Below, piece by piece: positions 56,625 to 64,000 of a DNA stretch of 64,000 nt. Source of the stretch: Fibrobacter sp. UWB5 (GTDB taxonomy: Bacteria > Fibrobacterota > Fibrobacteria > Fibrobacterales > Fibrobacteraceae); contig NZ_MWQH01000003.1 in the NCBI RefSeq assembly GCF_002210295.1, positions 226,909-290,908 on the forward strand. The letters are read 5' to 3'. The position numbers were made by a program, and so were the translations under genes. The notes beneath the pieces were generated by a model that had not been told where the DNA came from, did no database searches, and saw nothing but the letters and a program-made list of their open reading frames with translations. How positions within the stretch are numbered: the stretch's first letter is position 1; the number at the start of each line of letters is the position of its first letter.

Positions 56625-57572
56625 ATGTTGAGAAAAATCGTAATTGAAAATCTGGGTGTGTTTAGGCATTTGTCGATGGAGCTCGCTCCGCGTCTGAATA
56701 TTCTCTGCGGAACAAACGGAACTGGTAAGTCCTTTTTGTTGGATTCCGTGTGGTTTGCCTTGACGCATCGATGGCCCATCGAGCCCGTTACGTCTATCAA
56801 AAAAGCCAGAATTGAATGCATTGGGTCGGATTCGTCTGGTGACCATGTGGATTACTCGGCTTCATTTGACCGTAGTGAACAGGAATGGACCTGGTCGCCG
56901 GACAAATTTGACAATACAGGATTAGTCTTTTATGCAAGGGCGGATGGCAGCCTCTGCGTTGCGGATTCTGTACAGGGAAATTCACTAGCCCTTTCTTTGC
57001 ATGAAATTTGGAATGGACGGGAAAAATCCGGCAAGTTTGTATGCGAGGGTCTTGTTTCAGATGTCCTCAAATGGCAGAATCGCAGAAGTGAAGAACTTGC
57101 CATGTTCGAAAAGATTCTTGAGGTTCTTTCTCCATCAAATTTCAAAATAAGATTGTCTTTGCCAACACGGATATCGCTTGATGATGTTCGAGATATTCCG
57201 ACAGTGGCGTTGCCTTACGGAAATGTTCCTGTACTCCATACTTCTTCGGGAATCCGCCGCATTTTGACTTTGGCTTATTGCCTTACTTGGGTATACTCTG
57301 AACATTGTCGTGCATGTAATGTGGCGGGAATGTCGTATGATTCGAGAATGACATTCTTGATGGACGATGTTGAAGCGAACCTGCACCCTGATTGGCAGGG
57401 ATCTATTCTTGAATCAATCTTTGCTGCAATTTCTGCCTTGCGTGGTTCCCTTGAAAATGTGCAGCTGTTTGTAGCGACAAAATCACCGATGGTGACCGAT
57501 TGGGCAAAGGTGCATTTTGATTTCCCGCTTGACGGAATGCTTGAGTTACGAGAGGATGAAAAAAATACGTAA
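56625..57572 (+). CDS. AAA/ABC-type ATPase of a putative defence locus
   Basis: 315 residues. Walker A GTNGTGKS at residues 29-36, signature-like LHTSSGIRRILTLAYC (~200-215), Walker B FLMDDVEANLHPDW (~243-256) and a C-terminal LFVATKSPMVTDW. The layout is that of OLD/RecF-like ATPases common in phage-defence systems. Two residues differ from the usual form: Asp instead of the catalytic Glu after the Walker B Asp (DD for DE), and Lys in place of the switch His (ATKSP for THSP). No partner nuclease is adjacent; a structured RNA gene follows. Role in defence is inference. Confidence 0.6.
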   Translation: MLRKIVIENLGVFRHLSMELAPRLNILCGTNGTGKSFLLDSVWFALTHRWPIEPVTSIKKARIECIGSDSSGDHVDYSASFDRSEQEWTWSPDKFDNTGLVFYARADGSLCVADSVQGNSLALSLHEIWNGREKSGKFVCEGLVSDVLKWQNRRSEELAMFEKILEVLSPSNFKIRLSLPTRISLDDVRDIPTVALPYGNVPVLHTSSGIRRILTLAYCLTWVYSEHCRACNVAGMSYDSRMTFLMDDVEANLHPDWQGSILESIFAAISALRGSLENVQLFVATKSPMVTDWAKVHFDFPLDGMLELREDEKNT

Positions 57573-57597
57573 TGTTGGATGATAGCCCGTTACTCAC

Positions 57598-57626
57598 TTG
57601 CAAGATTTAATTTTTTTTGCTAAAAT
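57598..57626 (+). promoter_or_regulatory. Promoter of the structured RNA at 57633
   Basis: TTGCAA (57598-57603), 17-base spacer, TAAAAT (57621-57626). The predicted start, ~7 bases after TAAAAT, falls on the first base of the RNA's closing stem. Confidence 0.6.
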
Positions 57627-57632
57627 TTAAGT

Positions 57633-57771
57633 GAATTCGGCTGGGCTCCACACCATTAAAGAGAGTATATAGGATGCTGGAAAGAAGTCGCACCGCAAGG
57701 GACCCTCTTAACTCTCACTAGAGGAAACCCAGAAGTCTTGGATATGCGCCCAAGAGGCTGAATTCTTTTTT
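57633..57771 (+). ncRNA. Structured small RNA of about 139 nt (unassigned)
   Basis: The ends pair: GAATTCGGCT (57633-57642) with GGCTGAATTC (57756-57765), then GGGC/GCCC (57643-57646 with 57748-57751) and GTATAT/ATATGC (57665-57670 with 57742-57747), leaving an 18-nt bulge on the 5' side only. CTGG/CCAG and a CCTCT/AGAGG hairpin lie inside. A T-run follows directly. A long rod with a one-sided bulge recalls 6S RNA, but I cannot assign it; no motifs of RNase P, tmRNA or 4.5S RNA are seen. The remaining gap to 57931 has no gene. Confidence 0.5.
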
Positions 57772-57931
57772 ATATGCGATTAGTCACGACACCAACGCTA
57801 AGGTAGGACACTGGGCTAATCTGCAAATGTATGTCTCTCCGAAGATTATCTGAGAAAGGGTAATTGGGCATGTACTGGCAAAACTCACATGTTGGAACGG
57901 GATATACTGCATATTTTTTTATAATTAGATT

Positions 57932-59200
57932 ATGCTTGACGAAATAAAGAGAGCTTATTACGAATCCGGGAAATTGAAGGAAGAAACAAGATATTCCGGC
58001 GGCAAGAAAAATGGCCCTTGCCGGCAGTATGATGAAAACGGAATTCTTGTTGCCGAACAGAATTACAAAGACGACGTGCGTGAAGGCCGGAGTGCCTCTT
58101 TTTATGCTAACGGGAATGTCAAGAGCGAACTCTTTTACGAACATGGCGAACCATCGGGCGTGCAAACGGATTATTATGACGATGGCTCCGTGTATAGAAA
58201 GCTTCCCATAAAAAATGGATACATCGAAGGGCTTGTGAAAATGTATGCTAGGGAGGGTTTTTTAGCATTTGAAGCTCCGTTTCATCTTGGTATAGTAAAC
58301 GGAATTGTACGCAGATATGACAAGAAAGGCTTGATTGTAGAAGACGTTCCTATCTATGACCATAAGGTTGACGGTATTCGGCATGTTTATCGAGAGGGGA
58401 AATTGTATGCAGAAGAAAGGTATAACAAGGGTAAGCGAGATGGCTTTACAAAAATATATGGTCGAAATAACCTAGACCAATATCTCTCATTGTTTGTCGA
58501 TGATGAATACTGTGGTTCGAAGGCTGTCAATTATTATGAAAACGGCAATATTCACCGCGAAATGGAAATGGATAGGGGAATGCCTGATGGAGTGCAGATA
58601 GAGTATCATGAAAATGGAACTGTTGCATTTAGGTTGAATTACAGGCGCGGCATGCCCATAGATGGAGAGTATGAAATATATGATGAGTATGGGAACTATG
58701 ATGGAATGTGCGAATGTAAAAATGGCCATGCCTTTCTTTACGATGTGGTTGGAAATCTTGTAGAACATTGGGCTATATATCGTGGTCTAAGAAACGGGCT
58801 TAGCGAATTTTTGATTCCTGAAAAAAGAATACTTTATTGTTTTGAAGGGAAAGCCTGTAAATCCTTAGAAGATTTTCTTGAAAGGACCTTCGACAGGCTG
58901 GCAGAAAGATGGCTGTCACGTTTTTCGCAAACAGGCCAAGAAACGGTTAGAGAATCTTATAGAAACTTATTCAGGCAAGCCTATTATTTGGCGAAACCGG
59001 ATTCCCTAAATTCGCTGGATGCACCTCGTGAAGAACTGGAACGCTGCAATTTTAGTGAAATTTCTAACGAGCGCTATGCTGACTATGTCGCAAGGGAATT
59101 TTCGTTGCGTCTTGGCCTTGCCTCTGGAGGAGAGGAAGAGCGAAGATTGGCAGTGGCCTTAAAGAGGCTGCTAAGGCCTTGTTCTAGTGCGAACCGCTGA
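57932..59200 (+). CDS. MORN_2-repeat (YwqK-like) protein
   Basis: 422 residues without signal peptide. Residues ~1-300 are about ten MORN_2-type repeats, each of the form Y-x-NG-x-(I/V/L)-x-x-E-x-x-(F/Y) (e.g. YESGKLKEE, YANGNVKSELFYEHG, YENGNIHREMEMDRG, YHENGTVAF). The final ~120 residues are helical and unrelated. YwqK-like proteins have been annotated as antitoxins of nuclease toxins, but no toxin gene is next to it. No ribosome site before the ATG; very A/T-rich codons. Confidence 0.65.
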   Translation: MLDEIKRAYYESGKLKEETRYSGGKKNGPCRQYDENGILVAEQNYKDDVREGRSASFYANGNVKSELFYEHGEPSGVQTDYYDDGSVYRKLPIKNGYIEGLVKMYAREGFLAFEAPFHLGIVNGIVRRYDKKGLIVEDVPIYDHKVDGIRHVYREGKLYAEERYNKGKRDGFTKIYGRNNLDQYLSLFVDDEYCGSKAVNYYENGNIHREMEMDRGMPDGVQIEYHENGTVAFRLNYRRGMPIDGEYEIYDEYGNYDGMCECKNGHAFLYDVVGNLVEHWAIYRGLRNGLSEFLIPEKRILYCFEGKACKSLEDFLERTFDRLAERWLSRFSQTGQETVRESYRNLFRQAYYLAKPDSLNSLDAPREELERCNFSEISNERYADYVAREFSLRLGLASGGEEERRLAVALKRLLRPCSSANR

Positions 59201-59252
59201 AAATCCAAGGGCAACCGCCAGAGAATTTGAGAAAAAACATCCGTAATCAGCT

Positions 59253-59277
59253 GTTGCCGGACTTTCAAAGCCCGGCA
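59253..59277. repeat. Short palindrome downstream of the MORN_2 gene
   Basis: TTGCCGG (59253-59259) and CCGGCAA (59271-59277), with inner CTTT/AAAG, form a near-perfect hairpin. Not followed by a T-run. Confidence 0.6.
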
Positions 59278-59374
59278 ATTATCTATATTCACGACATGGC
59301 TTTTTAGCTGCATCGGCGGTTGTGTGCCGGTCGGGTAACGGGCTACCAGTTTTTAGAGTTGTTGCTCTTATTCT

Positions 59375-59495
59375 CATCACTGAAATCCGCTAAATTTCAA
59401 ATGCATACGAGAATAAGGCGAACACTCACGTCCCTATGGGGCGTGGGTCGTTCGTGCTTGTAGTATGCAGGGCTTTTAGCGGAGCCTCAGTGATG
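59375..59495. repeat. Long rod-like hairpin (~40 bp) upstream of the restriction genes
   Basis: Stacked helices: CATCACTGA/TCAGTGATG (59375-59383, 59487-59495), CCGCTAAA/TTTAGCGG (59387-59394, 59475-59482), TGCATAC/GTATGCA (59402-59408, 59463-59469), CGAAC/GTTCG (59419-59423, 59450-59454) and CACGTCCC/GGGGCGTG (59427-59434, 59438-59445) around a TAT loop. Together with 59201-59374 and 59496-59623 it fills a 423-base gap without a gene. Could be an RNA structure, a mobile-element remnant or a regulatory cruciform. Confidence 0.65.
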
Positions 59496-59577
59496 CAAGT
59501 CGGATGACTCCACGCCTTTTTTACATGCTCCCATTATTCAGGAGCGCGAGGCGCGAAAGAATCCACTTGCAAAAGGA

Positions 59578-59610
59578 TAAGGGTTAGAACTGAACCTTTA
59601 ACCTTTTTGT
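59578..59610 (+). promoter_or_regulatory. Possible attenuator hairpin before mod
   Basis: AAGGGTT and AACCTTT pair (7 bp with a G-U) followed by AACCTTTTTG, 14 bases before the mod start. A partial terminator could dampen methyltransferase/restriction transcription. Confidence 0.35.
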
Positions 59611-59623
59611 ACATGAGGCCCCC

Positions 59624-61189
59624 ATGCCCTCGCTGACCTGGATTGGCAAAGACGCCGTTTTGAATCACCACCTGGATGTCCCTTATCGGGTTCTGGAAAA
59701 GAAATACGATTTTGGCGATGGCGAGCCGGGCAACAAGATTATCCACGGCGACAACTTGGAAGCACTCAAATCTCTGCTCCCTGAATACGAAGGTCGCGTC
59801 AAATGCATCTACATTGATCCGCCGTATAACACGGGCAACGAGAACTGGGTCTATAACGACAATGTGAACAGCCCGAAAATCAAGAAGTGGCTGGGGCAAG
59901 TGGTAGGGAAGGAATCCGAGGACTTGACCCGTCACGACAAGTGGCTTTGCATGATGTACCCGCGCCTTAAGTTGTTGCAGAAATTGTTGAGCAATGACGG
60001 GGCGATTTTTATAAGCATCGATGATAACGAACAGGCGAATCTGAAGTTGGTTTGTGACGAGATATTTGGGGTTGGGAATTTTGTAGCTCAGGTGATATGG
60101 GAAAGAGCATATGCACCAGTTAATCTGAAAAAACATTTTTCTGAAAGTCATGATTACATTTTGTGTTATGCAAAAAAAGTAGAGAATCTTGTTTGTAACG
60201 GATTGCCAAGGTCTGAAGATGCCAATAGTAGATACTCAAATCCAGACAATGATCCAAGAGGTGCTTGGAAAGCATCGGATTGTTCTGTCGGCCCTGTAGT
60301 AGAAGAAAAAGTGTATGAAATTGAGTTGCCATCAAAAAGAAAAGTTTTACCATCAAAAGGGAGATGTTGGCTTTATACAAAAGAAAGATTTGCAGAAATG
60401 GTAGCCGATAATCGTATATGGTTTGGACCTGATGGAAATAGTGTTCCTGCCGTGAAAAAGTTTCTTTCAGAAGTAAAGCAGGGAATAACCCCAATGACTA
60501 TTTGGAAGTATACAGAGGTTGGACATTCTCAGGAAGCGACAAAAAAACTAAAAGAAATATTTGATGGTAAAGCGGTTTTTGATTACCCAAAATCAGTAGA
60601 TTTGTTAAAAAGATGTTTTGAATTGTACTCCGACAAATCCTCCATCGTCCTCGATTCCTTCGCGGGTTCCGGCACCACGGCCCATGCTGTGCTGAACTTG
60701 AACAAACAAGATGGTGGCAACCGCAAGTTCATCCTTGTCGAAATGGAAGATTACGCAGAAACCATCACTGCTGAACGCGTCCGCCGCGTAATTGGTGGTT
60801 ACGGCGAAGGCAAGAATGCCGTTGAAGGCACCGGCGGTTCATTCGCCTACTACGAACTGGGTCCAGAACTTTTGAAGGATGGTTTTATCAACGAAGATGT
60901 CCCGGAGCGGACCATTCGCGAATACCTCTATTACACCGAAACAAACCATGCTTTGCCGCAAAGCAACAATGGGCATCCGGCTCATCTAGGGAACTTCGAA
61001 GGCGTCGCCTACTATTTCCTTTACAACAAGGACGAAACAACGACGCTTGATGCAACTTTTCTTGCGTCAATTTCGGAGAAGGCCGACCGCTATGTCATCT
61101 ATGCGGACAACTGCATCATGCCGCAAAAATTCCTGTTTGACCACGACATCACCTTCAAGAAAATCCCGCGTGATATCCGGAGGTTCTAA
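59624..61189 (+). CDS. mod: Type III restriction-modification DNA methyltransferase (Mod)
   Basis: 521 residues, start ATG 59624 after GAGG. N6-adenine methyltransferase of the beta class: catalytic IDPPYNTG (Asp65-Tyr68 onward) precedes the SAM-binding LDSFAGSGTT (~343-352). The target-recognition region between them (~residues 150-335, bases ~60070-60630) is markedly A/T-richer with more AAA/ATA/GAA codons than the flanks, a sign of domain exchange. Works with res at 61189 (start overlaps the mod stop by one base). Recognition sequence unknown. Confidence 0.9.
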   Translation: MPSLTWIGKDAVLNHHLDVPYRVLEKKYDFGDGEPGNKIIHGDNLEALKSLLPEYEGRVKCIYIDPPYNTGNENWVYNDNVNSPKIKKWLGQVVGKESEDLTRHDKWLCMMYPRLKLLQKLLSNDGAIFISIDDNEQANLKLVCDEIFGVGNFVAQVIWERAYAPVNLKKHFSESHDYILCYAKKVENLVCNGLPRSEDANSRYSNPDNDPRGAWKASDCSVGPVVEEKVYEIELPSKRKVLPSKGRCWLYTKERFAEMVADNRIWFGPDGNSVPAVKKFLSEVKQGITPMTIWKYTEVGHSQEATKKLKEIFDGKAVFDYPKSVDLLKRCFELYSDKSSIVLDSFAGSGTTAHAVLNLNKQDGGNRKFILVEMEDYAETITAERVRRVIGGYGEGKNAVEGTGGSFAYYELGPELLKDGFINEDVPERTIREYLYYTETNHALPQSNNGHPAHLGNFEGVAYYFLYNKDETTTLDATFLASISEKADRYVIYADNCIMPQKFLFDHDITFKKIPRDIRRF

Positions 61190-63801
61190 TGATTCTCAAG
61201 CAATACCAGAAAGACATCATCGAAGATTTGACCCGCTATTTGGAAATTCTCCAAAAGACAAAGAACATTTCGGAGAGTTTCAATGAATTCTGGCGGTTGC
61301 ATCCACGGACTCCGCTCACTCCGTTTCCCGGCGAAATCGTGGAACCCTACAAGAACAATGTTGCAGGTGTTCCTCATGTGTGTCTGAAGGTACCGACTGC
61401 TGGTGGAAAAACATTCATTGCCGCCAATGCGTTGAGAGCGATTTTTTCAATTTTCCCGCAAGACCATGCAAAGACTGTCGTGTGGCTTGTTCCGTCAAAT
61501 TCCATCCTTGAACAGACCATTCGCAATTTTTCGAACCCGGAACATCCATATCGCGAACAGTTGAATGCGGATTTCGGGAATCGTGTGGAAGTCTATGACA
61601 AGACCGCTCTTTTACAGGGTGCGGGATTCAACGCTTCGTCCGTAAAGGAAAACTTGTCCCTTTGCATTCTCAGTTTCGATAGCCTGCGGAGTCGCAACAA
61701 AGACAATCGCAATGCCTACAAGGAAAACGGCAACTTGTTGTCTTTTGCGGAATCTGCTGATGAAGAAGTATCCTTGATGTCGGTTTTCAAGCAACTTAAT
61801 CCCGTAATCGTTGTAGATGAAAGCCATAACGCGGAAAGTGAGTTGAGCGTTGATATGCTTAAACAGCTAAATCCAAGCTTTATTCTGGACTTGACGGCGA
61901 CTCCACGAAAGAACAGCAATATAGTGAGTTTCACCAGTGCTTTTGAACTCAAAAAAGAAAGCATGGTCAAGTTGCCCGTGATTGTCTATAACCACCAGAG
62001 CAAGGATGAAGTCGTAAATTCGGCTCTGGAACTTCGCGCCCGCTTGGAACGAGCCGCTTTTGACGCTCAAAATCAGGGAGGGGCGCCCATTCGCCCCATC
62101 ATCCTATTCCAGGCGGAGCCCAAGACAAAAGAAGACAACGCCACCTTCGATAAAATCAAGGCGATGCTAATCGAAAAGGGAATCAAGGAAAGCGAAATCA
62201 AGATAAAAACCGCCGATAAAAACGAGTTGGCTGGTTTGGATTTGATGTCGCCGGATTGCGAAGTCCGTTACATCATTACGGTGAACGCTCTGAAAGAAGG
62301 CTGGGATTGTCCTTATGCGTACATTCTTGCTTCGCTTGCCGACAAGAACTCCGCTGTGGATGTGGAACAGATTCTCGGAAGGGTGCTGCGCCTACCTTAT
62401 ACCCGCAAAAATCCGAACCCGATGTTGAACATGAGTTATGTGCTTACGGCATCGAACAAGTTCTTGGATACCGTGCAGAATGTGGTGGAAGGTTTGAACC
62501 GCGCAGGCTTCAGCGGCAAGGACTACAGAATTGCGGATACGCAGGTGGTCAACGATTTGCCTAGTGAGGTCCCTGTCGCACCGTCGCCAGTCGATTTGTT
62601 GTCGTCGATTTCACCGGAAACGCAAGAGCCTTCGGGAAGTAGTTTTGGTGGAATCATGCCGACAGCAACAAGCTGGAATCCTGGGGCAAGTGTTTGTCCT
62701 GCAAGCCCTGCCGTGCAAGACATAGAACGCTTGGCAAGACAAGAAAACGAAACGATGGAAATGCAAATCCGGGAGAGCAAATCTTCTGGAGTTGCCCCTA
62801 CACCTGCAGATCTGGAGAAGCAAGTGAAAAACGCCCACATCAAGGACAACTTCATCGAAAGCGCAAGCGGAATTTGCCTGCCTAAATTCTTCATGAACAT
62901 GGATGGCATTGAAAACGACTTGTTCGGTCTCCGCGAAATGGAATTTGAAAAGGACATGCTCCTGAAAAAATTCCCGCTGCGCACCTGCGATACATCCATC
63001 AACTTCGACAACGTCGATGCGGAAATATACAAGGTCGATTTGGATGAAAGTTCCAAGGACAATACTCCGACATTCTGCAAAGTAGGGAAGGATGTTCAAA
63101 CAAGCCTCGCACAATGGATTTTAAGTATCAAGGATGTCGAAAGCAAACGCAAAAAATGCGCCGAATTGTTAGTGGGGCTTGTCGGAAAAATGTACCCCAT
63201 TCCCGACCAGGAAATCAAGATATACATTGAGCGCGTCTTGGAATCGTTCGATGATGCCGCTTTCAACCACATGCTGAATAACTCCGCCCCATACGCCGCA
63301 AAAATCAAGGCAGCCATCCAAAATCACGCCGACACCTATGTGCGTGACGAGTTCCGCCGTGAACTAGATTCGGACAAGATTATCTTGAAGCCCTCCTATA
63401 TGTTCAAAAAGCAGAAGCCATATTCTGCGAAAGGCAAGAGCATTGCCAAGAGCCTATACGAACCGGAAGAAGGTTTTAATGAATTCGAAGCCGAAGTCGT
63501 GAACGATATCGCCAATTTGGAAAATGTGGAATTCTGGACCCGCAACAAGGAACGCTCGGATTTCTGCATCAACGGGTTCATTAACCACTATCCCGATTTC
63601 ATCATCAAGACGAAAAAAGGTAAAATCGTCCTGCTGGAAACCAAGGGCGACCATTTGGATGCTGCGAGGAAAATTGAACTCGGGAACCTTTGGGCGTCAA
63701 AAGCCGGAAACGAATATCGCTATTGCCTAGTGTATAAGGACCGGAGCGAAGAGGGCGCATACACCAAGGAAGAATTCTTGAGCCAGATGAGGAACTGGTA
63801 A
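61189..63801 (+). CDS. res: Type III restriction endonuclease subunit (Res)
   Basis: 870 residues. Helicase-type motor: Walker A VPTAGGKTF (~69-77), Walker B VVDESHNAE (~207-215), helicase motif VI GRVLRLPYTRK (~400-410). C-terminal endonuclease domain with PDFIIKTKKGKIVLLETKGD (~801-822): Asp, then Glu-x-Lys of the PD-(D/E)XK nuclease. Cuts DNA when two head-to-head unmethylated sites meet. The gene is intact, with no frameshift, so the system appears functional. The ~200 bases downstream are A/T-rich. Confidence 0.9.
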   Translation: MILKQYQKDIIEDLTRYLEILQKTKNISESFNEFWRLHPRTPLTPFPGEIVEPYKNNVAGVPHVCLKVPTAGGKTFIAANALRAIFSIFPQDHAKTVVWLVPSNSILEQTIRNFSNPEHPYREQLNADFGNRVEVYDKTALLQGAGFNASSVKENLSLCILSFDSLRSRNKDNRNAYKENGNLLSFAESADEEVSLMSVFKQLNPVIVVDESHNAESELSVDMLKQLNPSFILDLTATPRKNSNIVSFTSAFELKKESMVKLPVIVYNHQSKDEVVNSALELRARLERAAFDAQNQGGAPIRPIILFQAEPKTKEDNATFDKIKAMLIEKGIKESEIKIKTADKNELAGLDLMSPDCEVRYIITVNALKEGWDCPYAYILASLADKNSAVDVEQILGRVLRLPYTRKNPNPMLNMSYVLTASNKFLDTVQNVVEGLNRAGFSGKDYRIADTQVVNDLPSEVPVAPSPVDLLSSISPETQEPSGSSFGGIMPTATSWNPGASVCPASPAVQDIERLARQENETMEMQIRESKSSGVAPTPADLEKQVKNAHIKDNFIESASGICLPKFFMNMDGIENDLFGLREMEFEKDMLLKKFPLRTCDTSINFDNVDAEIYKVDLDESSKDNTPTFCKVGKDVQTSLAQWILSIKDVESKRKKCAELLVGLVGKMYPIPDQEIKIYIERVLESFDDAAFNHMLNNSAPYAAKIKAAIQNHADTYVRDEFRRELDSDKIILKPSYMFKKQKPYSAKGKSIAKSLYEPEEGFNEFEAEVVNDIANLENVEFWTRNKERSDFCINGFINHYPDFIIKTKKGKIVLLETKGDHLDAARKIELGNLWASKAGNEYRYCLVYKDRSEEGAYTKEEFLSQMRNW

Positions 63802-63912
63802 AAAATTACGTGCGCATGTAGAATCTACACATCGCCGTGACACAACTTTTACAAAAAATAATGCAACCCAGACAAAGTTTTTAGTTAGTTTGTACTCAAT
63901 TACACTTTGTCC

Positions 63913-64000
63913 TTAATTTTTGTCGTCGGAAACGGGCATTTGGGGTGGATTTGTAGGTTTTTTAATAGTGGGTTCATGAACGACCATATTCATTACCGGT
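63913..64000 (-). CDS. C-terminal end of a minus-strand gene (cut by window edge)
   Basis: The minus-strand frame entering from the right edge stays open for 28 codons (…EPTIKKPTNPPQMPVSDDKN) and stops at 63913-63915. The Pro/Lys-rich tail suggests a linker or membrane-protein end, but the evidence is thin. Confidence 0.3.
   Translation of the reverse strand, partial: PVMNMVVHEPTIKKPTNPPQMPVSDDKN

Noticed and set aside
57633..57771. RNase P RNA, tmRNA or 4.5S RNA
   Set aside because: Length and conserved motifs of these RNAs are absent; kept as an unassigned structured RNA.
59375..59495. Integron attC site
   Set aside because: The paired ends lack the RYYYAAC and GTTRRRY core sites and no integrase is nearby.

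Overview
The window is a bacterial chromosome segment of roughly 48-50% GC, and its gene content points to Fibrobacter (F. succinogenes or a close relative). The pointers are a protein with three copies of the 'Fibrobacter succinogenes major paralogous' (FISUMP) domain, secreted cellulase and pectate-lyase-like proteins with Fibrobacter-type C-terminal sorting tails, lipoproteins with poly-Ser linkers, and a V-type ATPase operon of the E-DUF2764-A-B-D-I-K type. All assignments come from reading the sequence; no database search was run.

Region 1 (1-15.2 kb) is core metabolism and secretion: the start of a family 2 glycoside hydrolase (cut by the window edge), rplU-rpmA, a large lipoprotein overlapping an inositol-monophosphatase gene, a GH9 endoglucanase, gdhA behind three similar 16-bp inverted repeats, two secreted proteins, and the minus-strand pair ilvD-thiC.

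Region 2 (15.5-23.9 kb) is the main find. A 1,210-residue InlB-repeat surface protein is followed 3 bp later by two unannotated small genes (41 and 54 codons). Their products share a TYExPxME leader motif and a C-x6-C core at identical positions (Cys26 and Cys33). A terminator hairpin comes next, then five tightly packed genes: nucleotidyltransferase, HPr-kinase-like protein, S26-type Ser/His/Asp peptidase, PqqD-like peptide-binding protein and ABC exporter. I read this as a peptide-modification and export (RiPP-like) cluster with no recognisable cyclase or radical-SAM enzyme.

Region 3 (23.9-46.2 kb) is housekeeping and cell-surface genes: DUF5662, a THUMP-type RNA methyltransferase, dnaG, initiator tRNA, a pgsA-like gene with an extra membrane domain, recN, trmB, an RNase Z-like gene, xth, an orphan potD, an aminotransferase, xseA, an orphan Phd antitoxin, lipoproteins, a two-domain pectate-lyase-fold protein, a secreted endonuclease and folC. 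Several convergent pairs overlap at their stop codons.

Region 4 (46.4-54.3 kb) is the V-ATPase operon, with two tandem K (rotor-ring) genes and no C, F or G subunit gene.

Region 5 (54.4-64 kb) is an accessory, defence-like island: an IS3-family element, remains of a DUF3791/DUF3990 module, an ATPase with altered catalytic motifs, a promoter-driven structured RNA of about 139 nt, a MORN_2 protein, a long rod-like hairpin, and a type III restriction-modification pair (mod-res). The mod gene has a base-composition shift in its target-recognition region.
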